64,000 nt of DNA from Ursus arctos (GCF_023065955.2 NW_026622974.1:30907718-30971717), one strand, 5' to 3'. Counted from the first letter of the stretch, positions 34,801 to 48,710 are shown. The notes: generated from the letters alone by a model not told the origin. Numbers and translations are program-made.

Positions 34801-35869
34801 TTATCCAGGGATCATAAAAACTCCACTGGAATCAGGGAACTCATTTCAAACGCAGTGTCTCAAAGGTCTTCAAAGGTCTACCAAGAACAATTATCATTAT
34901 GCTTTTAAATAACACTGAGTCTCTCCTTCCCAATTATTTCAATCAATAGCTGTATTAAAGTCTTGTGGGTTCCACCAGGAAATCTTTAGTAGGAGTAAGA
35001 ATCACCTATGTTAAATTCACTACAGAAATTTTCATAATTTTCTGGAATTATCTTCTACTAATTAACTCAAGGTATTTTATGGCATCTTTACCTAATTCAG
35101 CATAAGCCAATCTCATGTCAAGGAACTGAGAAAGCAATTACAATTTCTGACTGATTCTAGCTGTTGACGATAGGCATTAAGGAGTGACAGGAAGGGGCGT
35201 GAAAAAAATTGGCTCCCCTTGCAAGGGACTTATCTAATGGGTCTTCAGGCAGGGCCTGAACTGGGACAGAGATTCTGTTTTGTTGCAAAGACACTCCAGG
35301 AGGTTAGGGTGTTTAGGGGTTCTCCAAATGTCTCCTTTTTAATTCTGGTGTTCTACTCTTTTCCATTCAACATGCTGTTACTAAGAAATCTGACAAAGAC
35401 GTGAATTCAACCTAATCTGAAATTCAGCAACCCAGAGCATCAGATAGGTTATTTTATTCTTGGCTATGTCAGTCCTGCTGTTGCAACAAATATTTTTGAC
35501 ACAGACACAGAAAGTCTCCAATTCTCCTACTCTGTCTTGAGCCAAGAACTTAAAACTTGGATCTTATCATTTTCTGTTGCTAAGCTTTCCAATATAACTA
35601 GAAGCACCAGCCTTCCTTTTCTTCCTCATAATCCTGTCTTTCCTACTCATTCTATATCAATGGCTCCCTGTCTTTTCAAAAATCTTGTCTTCAATAGCCA
35701 TTTCATTTTAGAGGATAATTTAAGTAACTCTTTCACATGTGCCATTAACCACCAGAGTTCCCAGTTCTGTACTATGTCTTCAGTGCCTTCAAACTCAACT
35801 AGCATAAACAATCGATTTACAAATTTTTATTTCCTTGATGGCTTGTTGGTTTCCCTGGCACCAAATACC
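34801..35869. other. Gene-free unique sequence
   Basis: The 121-codon frame at 35537-35902 is the longest but has no recognisable domain and no conserved context. Nothing else seen. Confidence 0.5.
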
Positions 35870-36300
35870 ATATTGGTCAGGATTCTTAACTGCAAACATT
35901 AGAAAATATTCTGATTTAAGAAGAAAATTAGTGTTTAAAAGAATATTATGGAACTCACATAAATTAGAGAAGGACCAGAGGACAAGATTCTGAAGACACA
36001 GGAACAATGACACCACACCACGGAGAATGCTCTGAAGAAGATATCATGGCTATGCCATTTGGAACTGATTGCCCTTAGGATTAAATGCCTGATATTCCAC
36101 TCCCTTCCTTCCCCCAACCATCAGAAAGAACCAAAATCTCTGTCATTACATGTGCCGGGGTGTGTATTCCTCTTTTCAGGGTCACCTTTTCAAAATGCTA
36201 GCTTTCTAATGTAAATTTCAAGTGGGTCCAAATAACTGGAGAAACTGAAGTCACATGCCTGCATCTAAAACTGCAAGAAAGTCTGGAATATAATTATTCT
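35870..36300 (+). repeat. Ancient interspersed repeat, second copy of the 28880 family
   Basis: ttggtcaggattcttaactgc, then gatttaagaagaaaattag, then aagtcacatgcctgcatc and aactgcaagaaagtctgg follow the same order as the repeat at 28880-29275. Diverged, boundaries approximate. Confidence 0.45.
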
Positions 36301-36889
36301 GTGCTCTGCCCTTGGAAAGAAAGATTTATAATGGGAAAAATTACTAAAACATAGAGAAACTATTGGACCACAATAAATGACAAATATTTACTAGCTGGGC
36401 CATAGGTTAAAATCACCTAAAATGATATCATCAATCCAGTGCTAGTCATTACTTTACTCACAGTATTTCTGGATCTCTTTCTCTTCCTATATAATAATTT
36501 GAAACTACACTTACCACCCTGTAGAATTCAGTAGAGGTCAAATAACTTACCTTGGCTGATGGAGTGTAAATGGAAGTGACAAGTGTCTCTATAAGACAGA
36601 ATCTTTTTGAGCCGATATGCCTTCTACATACTCCCTTGGCCTGCCACGGAGAACACAGAAGCCCCCAATAGATACGGTAGCATCATCACAAAATAAGGCT
36701 GCAGTCAGCTTGGGTGTCTGAGTGAATAATCTGAAAAAGCTCCCTTCTCACCTTGCAATGGACAGGGAGCAAAAATAAAAAATAAAACTTGTTCTAATTC
36801 CCTGAAATTTTGCTGTGACATGCCCATGCTGACAGAAGCTCAGACCTCTCTTCAATTGTACTTTTTATATGATACATACCTAACAGCTT
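36301..36889. other. Gene-free unique sequence
   Basis: No coding or repeat signal I can support. Confidence 0.45.
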
Positions 36890-37876
36890 GCAAGTCACGA
36901 CACAGAGCTGTCACAAAAGCACTTCATTCAACATGTTCAAAACTGAACTCATGAACTTTTCTATCAATTATTCTTTCTCCAGCATTTCCTGCCTCTACAA
37001 CCCAAAACCATGTGTTTGCTCATCTAAAAACATAAGAATCTTCCCTGATTCTTCCCATTTTCTATTATTTATATGTTATCAATTTCCAAGTACTATGGTT
37101 TTCATTTCCTCTATTTCTATAGTTCTGGACCCTACTTCCAAAAGCCCAGTCCAAGAAACCATCATCTCTTATATGATTGAATGAAATAGGCTCATACCTA
37201 TTTATGCATCTTTATCATTGCCTTACAACCCAGCCTCCACACTATTGCTAACATATTCTTCTGTTTGTTTTTTCAATATATTACTCAATATTTAAAATTT
37301 CCTCATTAAAACCCATCACTGACTTCTCATTTCTTTTAGCATAAAGTTGAGACTTCTGACTGAGATCTTTAAGGTTCTGCCTGGTCTAGACTTTTCCTCA
37401 TCATAGTTTCACTCTCTTATCTGGAAGTGCTGACTGGTATTCAGTTCTTAAGATGTGCTATCCTCTTTCCCACCCCTTAGCTTATGCTCCTATGATTTCC
37501 TCTATCTGAAGACTTTTCTCCAACTACTCCATTACATCCACTACTACTGCGACCACCACGATCTTGCTCCATCCACCCACTCTCCTTTCTAATGCCCACG
37601 CATTCCTTACATCTTTGCTGAACACTATTGCCTTAGGAAACATGCCTTTATTCTTGATCCTTCAGTTACATTCCCCCAAAGAAGTTCATACTTACTGTTC
37701 ACTATTGCCCTGTTTTATAATTCATTTGGGGTTTGTTTTCCCAAAATAGTGTTTAAGTTCCATGAGGAAGTAAACATTGGCTTGTTTGCCATTGTTTCTT
37801 CAATGCCTAACACAATAGAGGTAGGACATCAGTAATATTTTTTCAAACGAAGGTTCAAAGTTGAATAAATGAATGA
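36890..37876 (+). mobile_element. L2 element, 3' portion
   Basis: Phrases in L2 order: 'catgttcaaaactgaactca', 'aaacccatcactgacttctc', 'gcataaagttgagacttctg', 'aaggttctgcctggtctaga', 'agttccatgaggaag', and a 3' end gaataaatgaatgagtga at 37862-37879, the TGAA-type terminus of L2. Diverged, about 1 kb. Confidence 0.75.
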
Positions 37877-39595
37877 GTGACTCCTAGATGCTTTCACACC
37901 CTTAACATACTTCCGGGTTTTGCTTTGGTTTTGTTGTTGTTGTTGTTGTTTTGGGGGGGGGTTGTTTGTTTATTTGGTTTTTTTTTTTTTTTTTGGTTGT
38001 TCCACCAACTTAAGTCTATGTTTAGCTTTTTTAACTTGGAAGATATAAAAAAAATTCCCTGTTGTTCGTTATTTACATCACATTATCTGCCCATCTGTTT
38101 TTATTTTGTTTTCGTTTGTTCTACTTCTATTCAGCTTATTGCTTGCATTGAGAAGCATTTTAGCTTCAATCTTCTTAACTGTTTGGAAACCAGGGGTTGG
38201 TCTGTTTATTTTTCATACCTCATGCTGGCACAGAATACTGACTTTTTTTTTTTTTTTTTTTTTGGATTCAGGTATTTGTAGAAACTATTAAATGTCCTCT
38301 ATAACTGGGGAGGTAGAGAAGAAAACCAAAAATTCTGATACTTGGGGGTTTTTTCCCTTCAAATAAAAGAAAGCCTGTTTTGAAATAAAAATATCTGCAG
38401 CTTAATCCATGTGAATGTTCTAACCCTTACATACAGAAAGCATTTCAGCAAATCACTCAAATACTAAAGCCTATATTTGAAATAACATGTATTTGAAAAT
38501 CAATTTTAGTATTTAATATGACTGATAATATCTTGTGAATAAAAATTCCATTGTTTAAATAGAATCCAACAGAATACAATCTAAGTAACGAGACAGAAAG
38601 TAGAACGGACAAATTTTCATATGGTTTAAGTTGGTGCATACGTGTCTGAAGCATAATCCATTATGGGATGTAAGCAAGGATATTTAAAAGCCTACTCGAA
38701 GAGTAATTTATGAATCTTCCAGGATATTTGGTCTCCACTCAATAAATCATGAGCCATTGGGGTTTCTTAATGAGCACCATGTTTGGGATAGATAGTAGCA
38801 ATTTGGCAGGTCCCACAGGTGATTTTTTAAAAGTGAATCCAAATTCTCCACAGATCTCTCTTAGCTTCCATCACAGTGTTTCTCTGAAGGGTGCACGGGA
38901 GTTGTCATAATGTGTTCTCCCATACCATGTGGAAGAACTGAGAAAACTGCTGTAAAATGCAAATTTAGGGGCATTAATGGATTTTCTCTTGAAGCTGCCT
39001 GGATATGGTTCAGACAAATAAAGCAACAGCAATGCACCGTGGCAGACAGAAGGAAGAGGACTTAAAAGCAAATGCAGTATGGGCTTCTGGCACGTCTTCA
39101 AAAGGCACTTTGCTGTAATTAAAGAATGATCTGCAATGATTTTTTTTGGTATATGAAGGAAATTTTAGAAGATGCATAACTTTTAGGGGCAAATATATGA
39201 GTTGGACATTACTTGGATCTTTATTGTGCACAATACAACTTGTCTAGCATCCCACAGGTCAAGGAACTTTTCAAGGATTTTATTCCAAGTAAAGAGATTT
39301 GCAGTCTGGCAGGTTCCATGGTATTACAGTTGTAATCTGAAACCTCTTAAAACCTCTCATCTATTGAAAGAAATTTAAAATCTCACCAGTACATCTGCTT
39401 TGCTTATTGTAGTTCACACTCTGGGAAGATCGATTTTGTGCCTCTTCTGTTGGGATATGTGTCACTACCCATAGACATGAACGCTTCTAGAGACAGGACA
39501 CAAGTCTCAATAACTGTATTAACCATGTATCTCTGATTCTTTGACTTCTTGGGCCTTGCTGACCTTGGAGAGACTGCCCCTCCCATGGCTAGCCA
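37877..39595. other. Gene-free sequence with T-rich and (GTT)n tracts
   Basis: (GTT)n followed by nine G (37929-37960), a T run at about 37979-37995, and a T run of about 20 at 38243-38263. The plus frame 37877-38281 is translated T/G-rich low complexity and is not a gene. Confidence 0.55.
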
Positions 39596-39599
39596 ATTC

Positions 39600-39990
39600 T
39601 TAGACATAGTAAACTACCTGCCTGAGAACACATCTTTTCATATGCAAACCAACTAACTGAGATTCCAGATCACCCACATCCTCCTTTACGGCCCTCTCAC
39701 AAGGCTCTTCCACTCCAGGTCCCTACCCACCTGCTCCAATCACCCCAGGGCTAGATAGATACTCCATACCCTAAGGCCTGCTGAAATTATTCCAACTAGC
39801 CAATTCTAAACCTCCTTACTCCTCCTCACCCATTTCTTATTATAGAAACCACAATAAAGATTATTACCCATGTTTTTCCCCACTCCCTCTGCCTCCATCT
39901 AGCCCTGGTGCTTCCCCACGCAACCCCCTATGGCACGTGCCCTGTCCTCCTGGGATCTGTCAATTTAACAATCTTTTTAAGAACAATTTT
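39600..39990 (+). repeat. Possible LTR fragment
   Basis: C/T-rich text with 'ccacaataaagattattacc' (AATAAA signal at about 39852) followed by 'ccctctgcctccatct' and 'ctcctgggatctgtcaattt'. This looks like the R/U5 side of an old LTR. Family not assigned and no TG/CA ends defined. Confidence 0.35.
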
Positions 39991-40567
39991 TCTCTGTTGT
40001 ATTGGCCTCACTATACTTAAAAATAATAAATCCTATGTTTAAAAACAATAACCAGGTTGCACAATTTTCCCAGAGATACTAATGGTCATTCATTTTGGTC
40101 TGAGCGGGCATTTCGATTCTGGGTGGTTTGAAATGTGCCAACAAGTTTTCTAAATCAAACTGTTCTCAACCTCCTCAAATTCATACTAGTCATTTTAACT
40201 AGATTCAGGAATGACATTATTTGAGAGAGGTAACATAGTTATCTTCCCTTAGCCATATCTCATAAGACAATCATCTCAATTCAGGCATCTAGCAGAACAG
40301 AGCTTTAGAGAAGAATGGGCTGTAACGTGTGAGTTTATAAATGAGTGAGGAAGATGGAAATATCCTGATGTGAGCCCTCGGCAGCCAGGGGGCTAACTAG
40401 AAGAGGGAGGACTATGAAAAAAAGAGGGTACAGGAGTACCAGGTACACTTCTGACAGTTTCACAATTTTAAATAAAGCCCGACCTTGGCATTATGTTATC
40501 TCCAGACCTTTCCTCATTCACAATTTGATATCTTCCTAAAAGCATTTATTTATAACACAACCATCTG

Positions 40568-40768
40568 GTTTTTTTTTTTTTTTTTAAGATTTTATTCATT
40601 TATTTGAAAGACAGAGCACAAGCAGGGGGAAAGGCAGAAGGAGAGGGAGAGGGACACACAGACTCCCTGCTGAAGAGGGAGCCAGACATAGGGCTCAATC
40701 CCAGGACCCTGAGATCATGACCTGAGTCAAAGTCAGACGCTTAACTGACTGAGCCACCCAGGTGCCCC
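40568..40768 (-). mobile_element. CAN-SINE, minus strand
   Basis: T run, aagattttattcatttatttgaaag, GA-rich body, gggctcaatcccaggaccctg, and actgactgagccacccaggtgcccc. The flanking acaaccatctg (40557-40567) and acaaatatctg (40770-40780) form an imperfect target duplication. Confidence 0.95.
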
Positions 40769-41084
40769 CACAAATATCTGTTTTAATTAGAAGAGATATT
40801 TTACAGTTGGTATATTTTGATTTGCTGATCTAGTGTGCCTTACCCTCACTCAAATGGGAAAAAAAAAAAGTTAAAGTAAAAATGTCTTATCCGTATGAGG
40901 TAAAACTGGCACCAGAACTCAGCTCTCAGGATAGGTTCAAGACTCTAGCGATTTGAAAGAAGCAGGCAACTCAGTGTTCAAAGGTCTAAATTTAAGAGCT
41001 TTCTGGAACTCAGAAGCCAAAGGCTCTCACACTCGTTTCACCAATCTTCAGTGAAGATCTCCTGGTTTGACCACCTTCCCATGA

Positions 41085-42013
41085 ACACATCATAAAGTAT
41101 ATCATACCTGACCCACCTACACTTTATTCTCAACAAAGAAGTCAGAGTGATCCCATAAATCAAGTCATATCATTCCTCTGGCTCAGAATTTTCCAGTGTC
41201 CAGGGCGCCTGGGTGGCTCAGTTGGCTAAGCATTTGCCTTTGGCTCAGGTCATGATCACCAGGTCCTGGGATCGAGCCCCATATCAGGCTCCCTGCCCAC
41301 CGGGGAGCCCGCTTCCCTCTCTCCCTTTGCCTCTCCCCCGGCTTTTGCATTCTCATTCTCTCTCTCTCTCTCTCACTCACTCTCTCTCAAATAAATAAAT
41401 AAAATCTTAAAAAAAAAAAGAATTCTCCAGTGTCCCATACATACTGGAATAAAAGACAATATCCTTACATCACCTACAAGGTGCTCTACTCTCTGGATGC
41501 CCATGGTCTGTCTGACCCCATTTCTATTCACTGTCCTCCTTACTTCCTCTGCTACAGCCACTCTGTCCTCCTTACTGTTCTAGAGTATTCCGGGTATGCC
41601 CTTGTCTCAGGTCTTCTCCACTGTTACTTTCTATATTTGAGCATTCTCTTCTTAAATATCCATTTGTACCCAGGAAATTGAAAGTGGTTAGAGAAAAACA
41701 CACAGCTCCACATTCCTGAAAAACACACAAATGCTGTCTTCTCTGTGAGGCCTGCTCAAGCCACCCTACATTAACTTGCAAGTGTCCCCTTAACAAACAC
41801 CACCAACTTTTTTCTCTGCTTTATTATTCTTAACATTTATCAACTTCTTACATCATTTATTTTCGTATTTCCTATCTGCCCCCAGTAGAAAATAATGACA
41901 CTAAAGGTTAAGGATTTTGGTTTTTTGTTCCTTGTCTTATGTCCCATATAAAGCATGCTCAACACTGCCTGACTTCCATAGGCTTCAGAAATATGTGTTT
42001 AATTGAATAAGTG
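41085..42013 (+). mobile_element. L2 element split by a SINE
   Basis: L2-order phrases: 'agaagtcagagtgatcccat', then after the SINE 'acatcacctacaaggtgctc', 'ttcctctgctacagccactc', 'ccttactgttctagagtatt', 'tgtgaggcctgctcaagcca', and a terminus 'gcttcagaaatatgtgttta'. The two parts are 41085-41201 and 41419-42013. Confidence 0.75.
41202..41418 (+). mobile_element. CAN-SINE, full length
   Basis: Starts ggcgcctgggtggctcagttgg with B-box-like gggatcgagcccc, CT-rich body and aataaataaataaaatctt plus A run. Target duplication agaattttccagtgtcc (41185-41201) and agaattctccagtgtcc (41419-41435), 16 of 17 identical. Confidence 0.97.
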
Positions 42014-42484
42014 AAAGACATTGTGATAGATGCTTGAAGTATGGTTAGGCGTGAGTAGCTATTACTATCCTTGAAGAACTCCAAAATACAGGTGGATGGC
42101 AGAACAAATGTTTTAATTAATCCTTTACCTTCAACGGACTCTTGTAAATCTAAGTTGTTAGAAGAAGGAAGGGGGACTTATACCAAAGTCATGATGCTGA
42201 TGGCTCCAAGGACTGAAAACAAAATGTCACTATATTTTGGAGGAGGTAGCATCTCCCCTGGCCCCTGAAGGGTGACAATGACATGAAACCATTGCAAATA
42301 CAACAAATAGGCATTCGGATCAGCCTGATATAGCCCCTTTAAATATTCACAGCAATTCAAAATTCAGATGAAGATTCCTTTTATAAAAATTCTGTAGAGA
42401 TGCTCTAAATAGTGCTCCTGATTTATTAAAAATATTTAGAGTTGAAATAAAAAATTTAAAACTCCTTGCTCTAGTCTTCATTTC

Positions 42485-43745
42485 CTGAGCTCCTAACCAT
42501 ATATCAGGCACTGTGCTTGGAGCTGAGAGAGAAAAGGATAAAGAGGACTAAATCTCAAGCCCGCACAGAGTACACTAGTCTGCTCATGAATAATTTTAAT
42601 AGAATGACAAAAGGTCTCATTCCTTAAAACTACTTAATTATCATAAACTCATTAAAATGATATGCAAATTCTTTATGGAGATACTTGTCACCAATAAGAA
42701 GTTTAGGAGAAATCACAGAAAGAAGACATATTCTGGCGTTAGAACCACTCTTGGTTTTTTCCAATGCTTAGCCTCAAAGAAACTCCACGGCTCTAACTCA
42801 GTCCTCTATCATCAATGACTATTACACCTGTACCTTCTAGGTACACTGAACTTAATTCCCCCCAAGCACACCAGACCCTGAGTTAATTTAATTTATCACA
42901 TTATTGGGAACCTACCTTTCATGAAATTCCCTTTCCTCCTTTCCTTATCGATCAAATCCCTACTCATCTTTTATACCCTATTCACATATTACCTCAGTGA
43001 ATTATTCCCTGAATTCCCTAGCTTGTTGGTCACTCCACTTGCCCATCTGTGCTTTCATAATTTGTAAAATCACTTAACTAGTATTAGTTGAGTATTTTCT
43101 CTGTGCTGGACTCATTTTTAAAGGCTGGGAAATTCTAAAGGCTAAGAAAAATCCCTTCCTGCCTGAAATTTAAAATCTGAAAAGTGGATTGTATCATAAA
43201 GAAATAATACATTGTCAAGTAGTGATAAAGGCTATGAGAAATAAAGTGGTACAATGTCATAGACGCTTTCCCTGACTTCCCCATTACCATAGAAGGGATG
43301 GAGTAGTCCAAAAGGACTCGGAGGAAATGGCATTTGAGCAGAGTCATGAAGGGAGTGGATCATAAGAAAAATCTAGTGGAGAATTACTTCAGGCAGAAAC
43401 ACTTGCAAAGGCCCTGAGGCAAGAACATGTTTGGGAGCTCTAAGAGCAAGTAGGTCAATGTGTCCTGAGCAACGTGATGGTGAGGAGAGCAGCGGGAGGG
43501 AGTTGAGCCAAATATCATGTAGAGTCTTTCAGGTTATGACCTTACTATGGTCAGGACTTTGGGATTTATTTGAAGCATTATGAGAGGCCAAAGAAAGGTT
43601 TGGACACAAGAATGACATGGTCTAATCCTGCAAGATTAATCTAGCTGCTCTGTACAGAATAGATTGTAGGGGTCAGGAGTGGAAGCAGCAAGATGAGTTA
43701 AGAGGGGGATTAGTACCGCTGAGAGGTAATGGTGGCACCTATTTT
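42485..43745 (+). repeat. Ancient repeat tract (L2-like and an unnamed family)
   Basis: 42485-42600 has 'tatcaggcactgtgcttgga'. 42880-43070 has L2-like 'attcacatattacctcagtg'. 43083-43745 holds the old mammalian repeat with 'cacttgcaaaggccctgagg', 'aggccaaagaaaggtttgga', 'atgacatggtctaatcctgc' and 'ggggtcaggagtggaagcag'. I recognise the family by phrase but do not name it. No gene. Confidence 0.5.
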
Positions 43746-43749
43746 ATAT

Positions 43750-44860
43750 TCAGTAATTTTTTAAATGTAAATTGCTTAAAGGTGGACCTTGATTTATTCA
43801 TTTTTTAATTGTAAGTATCTAGCAAATACCTGGTACACACTAGACGTTCAAAATGTACTTAAGAGAAGGAAGTGGGGAAGAAAGGAAGGGGTGGCAAAAA
43901 AAAAAGAAAAAAGAAAAGAATGGATTTCAGGATTCTTGAATCTAGTTAAAAGAAACTCAGGTGAGAAAACAGTCCTCTTTGCAAACAGAAATACAAAAAA
44001 GAAAAGTACTCATTATTTCTTCAGTGAAAGGAACAAATCTGTTTTTATATTTAAAAAATTGAAAATGTTAGATCCTACTCATGTCTCAACACTAAATGAA
44101 TATGTGATCACGAAGAAGGCTTTTTTCTGCAAAAACTGACCAGTTGGTTTTAAGGAACCAATTGTTCATAGGAAACAGGAAGGAAAAATGGCTTCTATTT
44201 TTTGGAAATGGGTAATATCTTTAATAGGAGACAAACAACTATCCCCCCTCTTCTCTCTTAGTGGGTGGCACTGTGCTCTCTTGGGCTTTCAGGAAGTCAA
44301 GGTCATGGAGCAGATGGTCTGTTACTGGGGTAGAGTAAAACAAGATAAATCTCTCATCTGAAATTAGTTTAACTTGGGAAGAAAAATTTCACTTTCACAG
44401 ATGTACTTGAAGTTGGCACAAAAACGAGAACATGTTGAATTTAAATCAATTTCTCTGGTCCCTTATGTTTTCTGTTAACTGTTAAAGCATTAGTCAAATG
44501 CTTTTCTGCTGTATTTGGCAAAATCAAAATGAAGAATAAACTTTAATCTTAAATGTAATTATTGATCATCCATAAAGCATTTTAAGCAAGATGGCTTCTG
44601 CTACTATTTAACCACCCCAACTCAGGCCCTGCCGCAAGAAATTTGACACTGGATCAGTTTCACTCATATATCAATCTCTTAGGACAATCAGGAAAAATGG
44701 GCAAGTGTCATGGTGTCTGAGTCACTTGACTATCCTGTAAAATACAAAAAAAAAAAAAAAAAAAAAATTAAAGCATGTGATTCACCTTGCCTAGAAATGT
44801 GGTAAGAACATCCTGATAAGTAATTTCAGATGGCTATGATGTCTCTCAGAAGTTGGGGTT
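43750..44860. other. Gene-free sequence with A-rich tracts
   Basis: A/G-rich low complexity at about 43885-43925 and a run of about 23 A at 44744-44767. The 116-codon frame 43789-44139 is largely a Lys-rich translation of A-rich DNA. Confidence 0.5.
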
Positions 44861-44879
44861 AAAAACATACCACACTCAG

Positions 44880-45077
44880 GGGCGCCTGGGTGGTTCAGCC
44901 GTTAAGCGTCTGCCTTTGGCTCAGGTCAGGATCCCAGGGTCCTGGGATCGAGCCCCGCATCAAGCTCCCTGCTCCGCGGGAAGCCTGCTTCTCCCTCTCC
45001 CACTCCCTCTCCCACTCCCCTTGCTTGTGTTCCCTCTCTCGCTGCCTCTCTGTCAAATAAATAAAATCTTAAAAAAA
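44880..45077 (+). mobile_element. CAN-SINE, full length
   Basis: gggcgcctgggtggttcagccg, then ggatcgagccccgcatcaag, CT-rich body and aaataaataaaatctt with A run. An exact 19-bp target duplication aaaaacataccacactcag lies at 44861-44879 and 45078-45096. This is one of the youngest-looking insertions in the window. Confidence 0.98.
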
Positions 45078-45289
45078 AAAAACATACCACACTCAGACAT
45101 AGGCTTAAAGTGCACATCCAGAGATGTCTGAGCATATACTAGACATTCGGGAAACTTCCACTTGGGCTGTCCTTCATCCCTGGCACCTTATTTCGCAGTC
45201 ATATTTTTACATTGCCTTGTGGGATCTGTTTGAATTTAGGGTATTTTTTGGAAAATGGCAATTCTATTTTTGAGTTGTTCAGGTGGAAA

Positions 45290-46086
45290 ACATTGGGGCC
45301 TCTAATTCCTATTTATCTCACATAATCCACATCTAATTGATCAATAAACCCTGTCAGCTCCACCTTAAAAATACATCCAGAATCTTCCTATTTCTCACCC
45401 CTCCATTGCCATCATTATCTCTCTCCTGGATTACTGCAGAAATTTCCTGTTTTCCTGCTTCTACCCTTCTGCCCCCTAAGCAGCCACGGGGATGCAGTTT
45501 AAAACATAAGTTGCACTATATCCCTCCTCTCCTCAAATCTCCAACATGGTTTTCCATTAGAGTAAAAGACAAAGTCAAGAGAATATATGGTCCTGTGTAA
45601 TTTGTGTCCTCAAGACCCGATTACCTTTCTGACCTCATCTCCTATGACTTCGCACTTATTCACTCTGCATTAGCCATACCAGCCTCTTCATTGTCTCTGC
45701 CATAAACCAGATATGCCATTGCCTCAGGACCTTTGCATGTTGCTGTTCTCTTTCTGAAGTGTTTGTCTCCAGGCATTTGCACAACCCTCTCCTTCATTTC
45801 CTTCAGGATTTTATTGAAATGTCATCCTCTCAGTTTGGCCACCTTCTCTAGAATTACAATATAACACCACACATGCTTATCTCTCTTTTTTGCTGTATTT
45901 TCTTCCTAGCATTGATTCCAACATAATAGACTGTATATTTTACATATCTTAATTGTCTTCCCCCCACTAGAACAGAAGCTTCAAGAGGGCAGAGATTTTT
46001 CTATGTCTATTGTTATACCCCCAGCAACTAGAACAGTGCCTGACACCCATTAAGAATTCAAGAAATATTTGTTGAATGAATCATTT
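45290..46086 (+). mobile_element. L2 element, 3' portion
   Basis: L2 phrases in order: 'tgtcagctccaccttaaaaa', 'tctctcctggattactgcag', 'aaacataagttgcactatat', 'tctgacctcatctcctatga', 'cctcaggacctttgcatgtt', 'ccactagaacagaagcttca', and a 'aacagtgcctgacacccatt' block, ending with 'aatatttgttgaatgaatca'. A clear match for the 3' 800 bp of the family. Confidence 0.88.
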
Positions 46087-48710
46087 GTTTGTTTGTTTGT
46101 TATTATTTTGGATTCTCCCTATTCAAATAAGTTTTGTTTATAAATAACAATCTAGATGGCTTAATTTAGGGTTTGGGCTAGATAGAGCATTTGTGAAAAT
46201 CCTTGGTCCTTTTCCTTCAGCCATAAAACAAACGTAATAAAAATATCAGCAATATGAAAAGTATGAAATTTAACATGAGGGAAAGGAAGCATAATAGGTG
46301 AACAGATTACTAAGCCAAGAGGCTTAAGATCCATTAGCCTTTATTACAACTTAGGTAAACCTCAGAAACCAGACTGGAATACTCAGAAGAGGTAAAAACT
46401 AAGTTTTTATCCCACACCTCTACTTCTTTTATATATTAGACAATAGACTCAAAGTCTCTGTCAGTTTCTTCATCTGTAGTGGTCCTTAAGCTCTTCTCCT
46501 AAGCTCCACTGCCACAATTGCTTACTTAGTAAAGACTTTTTTTTTTTTAAATAACAGAACCAACATGAGGAAGGCTTCACCATTAAAAGGAAATTTATAG
46601 TAAGAATACTGCGGATTTTACAAAAATTTTTAAATATTGAAGTAGCAACTCTTCGGAAAGGATGAAACTGGACCTTGGGCTTATAGAATCAAAAGTTTGA
46701 GGGTCTTTCACTAGAGTTCCACCATTAAAGTGAACTCAGTTCACAGTCCTGAAGGAAGGAGTGTTCGTCAGATGTTCACTCCAGTCCAACCAGATATTGC
46801 CAGAGAGTCAGGATGATGTGCTAAAACTATGGTTCTTGTGGCCCCATCATTATGGATGGGTGGACTATTCTCAGAGAAAAAGGAAGGTTCCTACAAAGTG
46901 TCTATGGAAACTTTAAATCCCAGTGTGTCTAAAACAAGATGTGATATTAGCACCAGTTATGATATCACACAATGGAGATCATTCTAGTCAGATGATAATT
47001 TTTGACTCTTTAATCATAGATATTAACGTCCATAATTCTTTCTTTGAAATCTAATGGCAGATTAATTACTGAGATGTTAATTAACCTCAGATAATCCTCA
47101 AAATACTGTTTTGTCAATACTGATCTCAGTAACTTTCACAATTTTATAAATTATGTGTTTATGTATTTTCTCCATTTCCCCAAGTAACCCAGACCCTACA
47201 TTAAATAGAATCCTCTTCCACTTCATCTACCTCTCATGACCCAACCAAGATAAAATTTCTTAGACATAAAATACAGACTTAGACTATTTTAATATTTTTT
47301 GTTGTGTGGTCAATAATATTTCTTTGTGACTAGCTGCTTTAAGATTAACTGTAAAAGATTGCTATGATTCCTTGATCCCTTTTGACTCACTACCTAGCCA
47401 GTGTCTGAAAGTTTTATTTTAGGGTTGATCTGAAAAATAATAAAAATATATTTCTAAGTGTATACATGTTCATGCTTACTTGTGTGAATGCTTATATACC
47501 CTCTCCCATAAAACCTAACATAAGCAAATACAGTAAGTTCTAAGTATCATTTATTTGACATCTGAAAACATTATCCACTCTTTATTTTAGGTTAAGCTTC
47601 TTTCACCCCTTCATAATACAGAGTTTGCCAAGCATATACAGTGCTATGCTGATTTGGAATAGATTTTGAATTCCTGTCAATCTTGAATCAAAATTCTTGA
47701 ATTCTTGTCAATCTTTTGGCAAATTAAGTTTAATTTGTAAATAAAAGGGAAAAAAATCATTGAAAGCTGTTTTGAGAGGCAGATTTCTATTCTGATTTCC
47801 CCAAACCAGACTTTTTGGAGTCTCTGTAGGCTGAGTGCTTATTCTGATTTCTAAGTTTCTTCTACTGATATTTTTTATTTCCCAGATAACACTGGTAGAA
47901 ATTAAATGGTTCATTGCTTTGGGGGAAATTTTACTCTTTGTTCTATAGTTTATATTTAAGGTACTTTTTCCTCCCTTGCTTTTCCTTCCCTTTGATAAGC
48001 TTCAGGCAGAATTTAAAGCAGGAATCCAATATACCTTAGTGTTACAGTAAGATAGAAATGGACTTTCCACAGAATCTTTCCTTAAAATTTATTGCTCAAC
48101 AGTCCCCTCTCTTATCCCAATAAGTTTAACGAAATACATAAGTAGTCTCTTCTTAGCAAAAGACTTCCAAAAAAAACTAGAAAAAGCAACAATATAAGAT
48201 TTGAGAAACATGTAATTATATCAGCATGTAAGCTGAATGCCAGTAATAGGTGTTCAATAGGCAATAATTTCTTCAGAAATAGGAAATGTTAATATATTGT
48301 AAGAATGTTTTGAAAGAGACCAACGGGTAAGAATGGTAATAAATTTTGTCATTATAATCAGTCTCTTCCCCCCAGCAAACTTTTGTTTTTCACCTTTCAA
48401 GACATTTAAAGTTGTAATAATTTCTCATAAAAATTAGGAAAATAGTGGAAGTCTTCTAAAAGGCAAGGTAAAATGCACTAGGTTCACTTAGCTCAGAGAA
48501 GAACCTGAGGGGTTGCTTTATTTTCAAACATTTGGAGCACTGTTCTAGAACACGAGTGACCAGTTGCCCTTCATTGCCACAAAGGGCAAACCAAGAAACA
48601 ATGGGCTAAAATTTCAATGAAACATGGGAATACATCTCTAAGTGTGTAAGGCTGTGGATCACACCCTTAGGTGTACATTAGTTCACCTGAGAGCTTTCAC
48701 AACAGGAAAC
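46087..48710. other. Gene-free unique sequence
   Basis: About 2.6 kb with a short (GTTT)n at 46083-46101 and a T run at about 46536-46547. Nothing recognised in either strand. Confidence 0.5.

Noticed and set aside
35537..35902. 121-codon frame in unique sequence
   Set aside because: No domain, no splice or promoter context, and it runs into an ancient repeat.
41202..41300. tRNA-like sequence with A and B box in the SINE heads
   Set aside because: tRNA-derived SINE promoter, not a tRNA gene; no anticodon stem or acceptor pairing that I can support.
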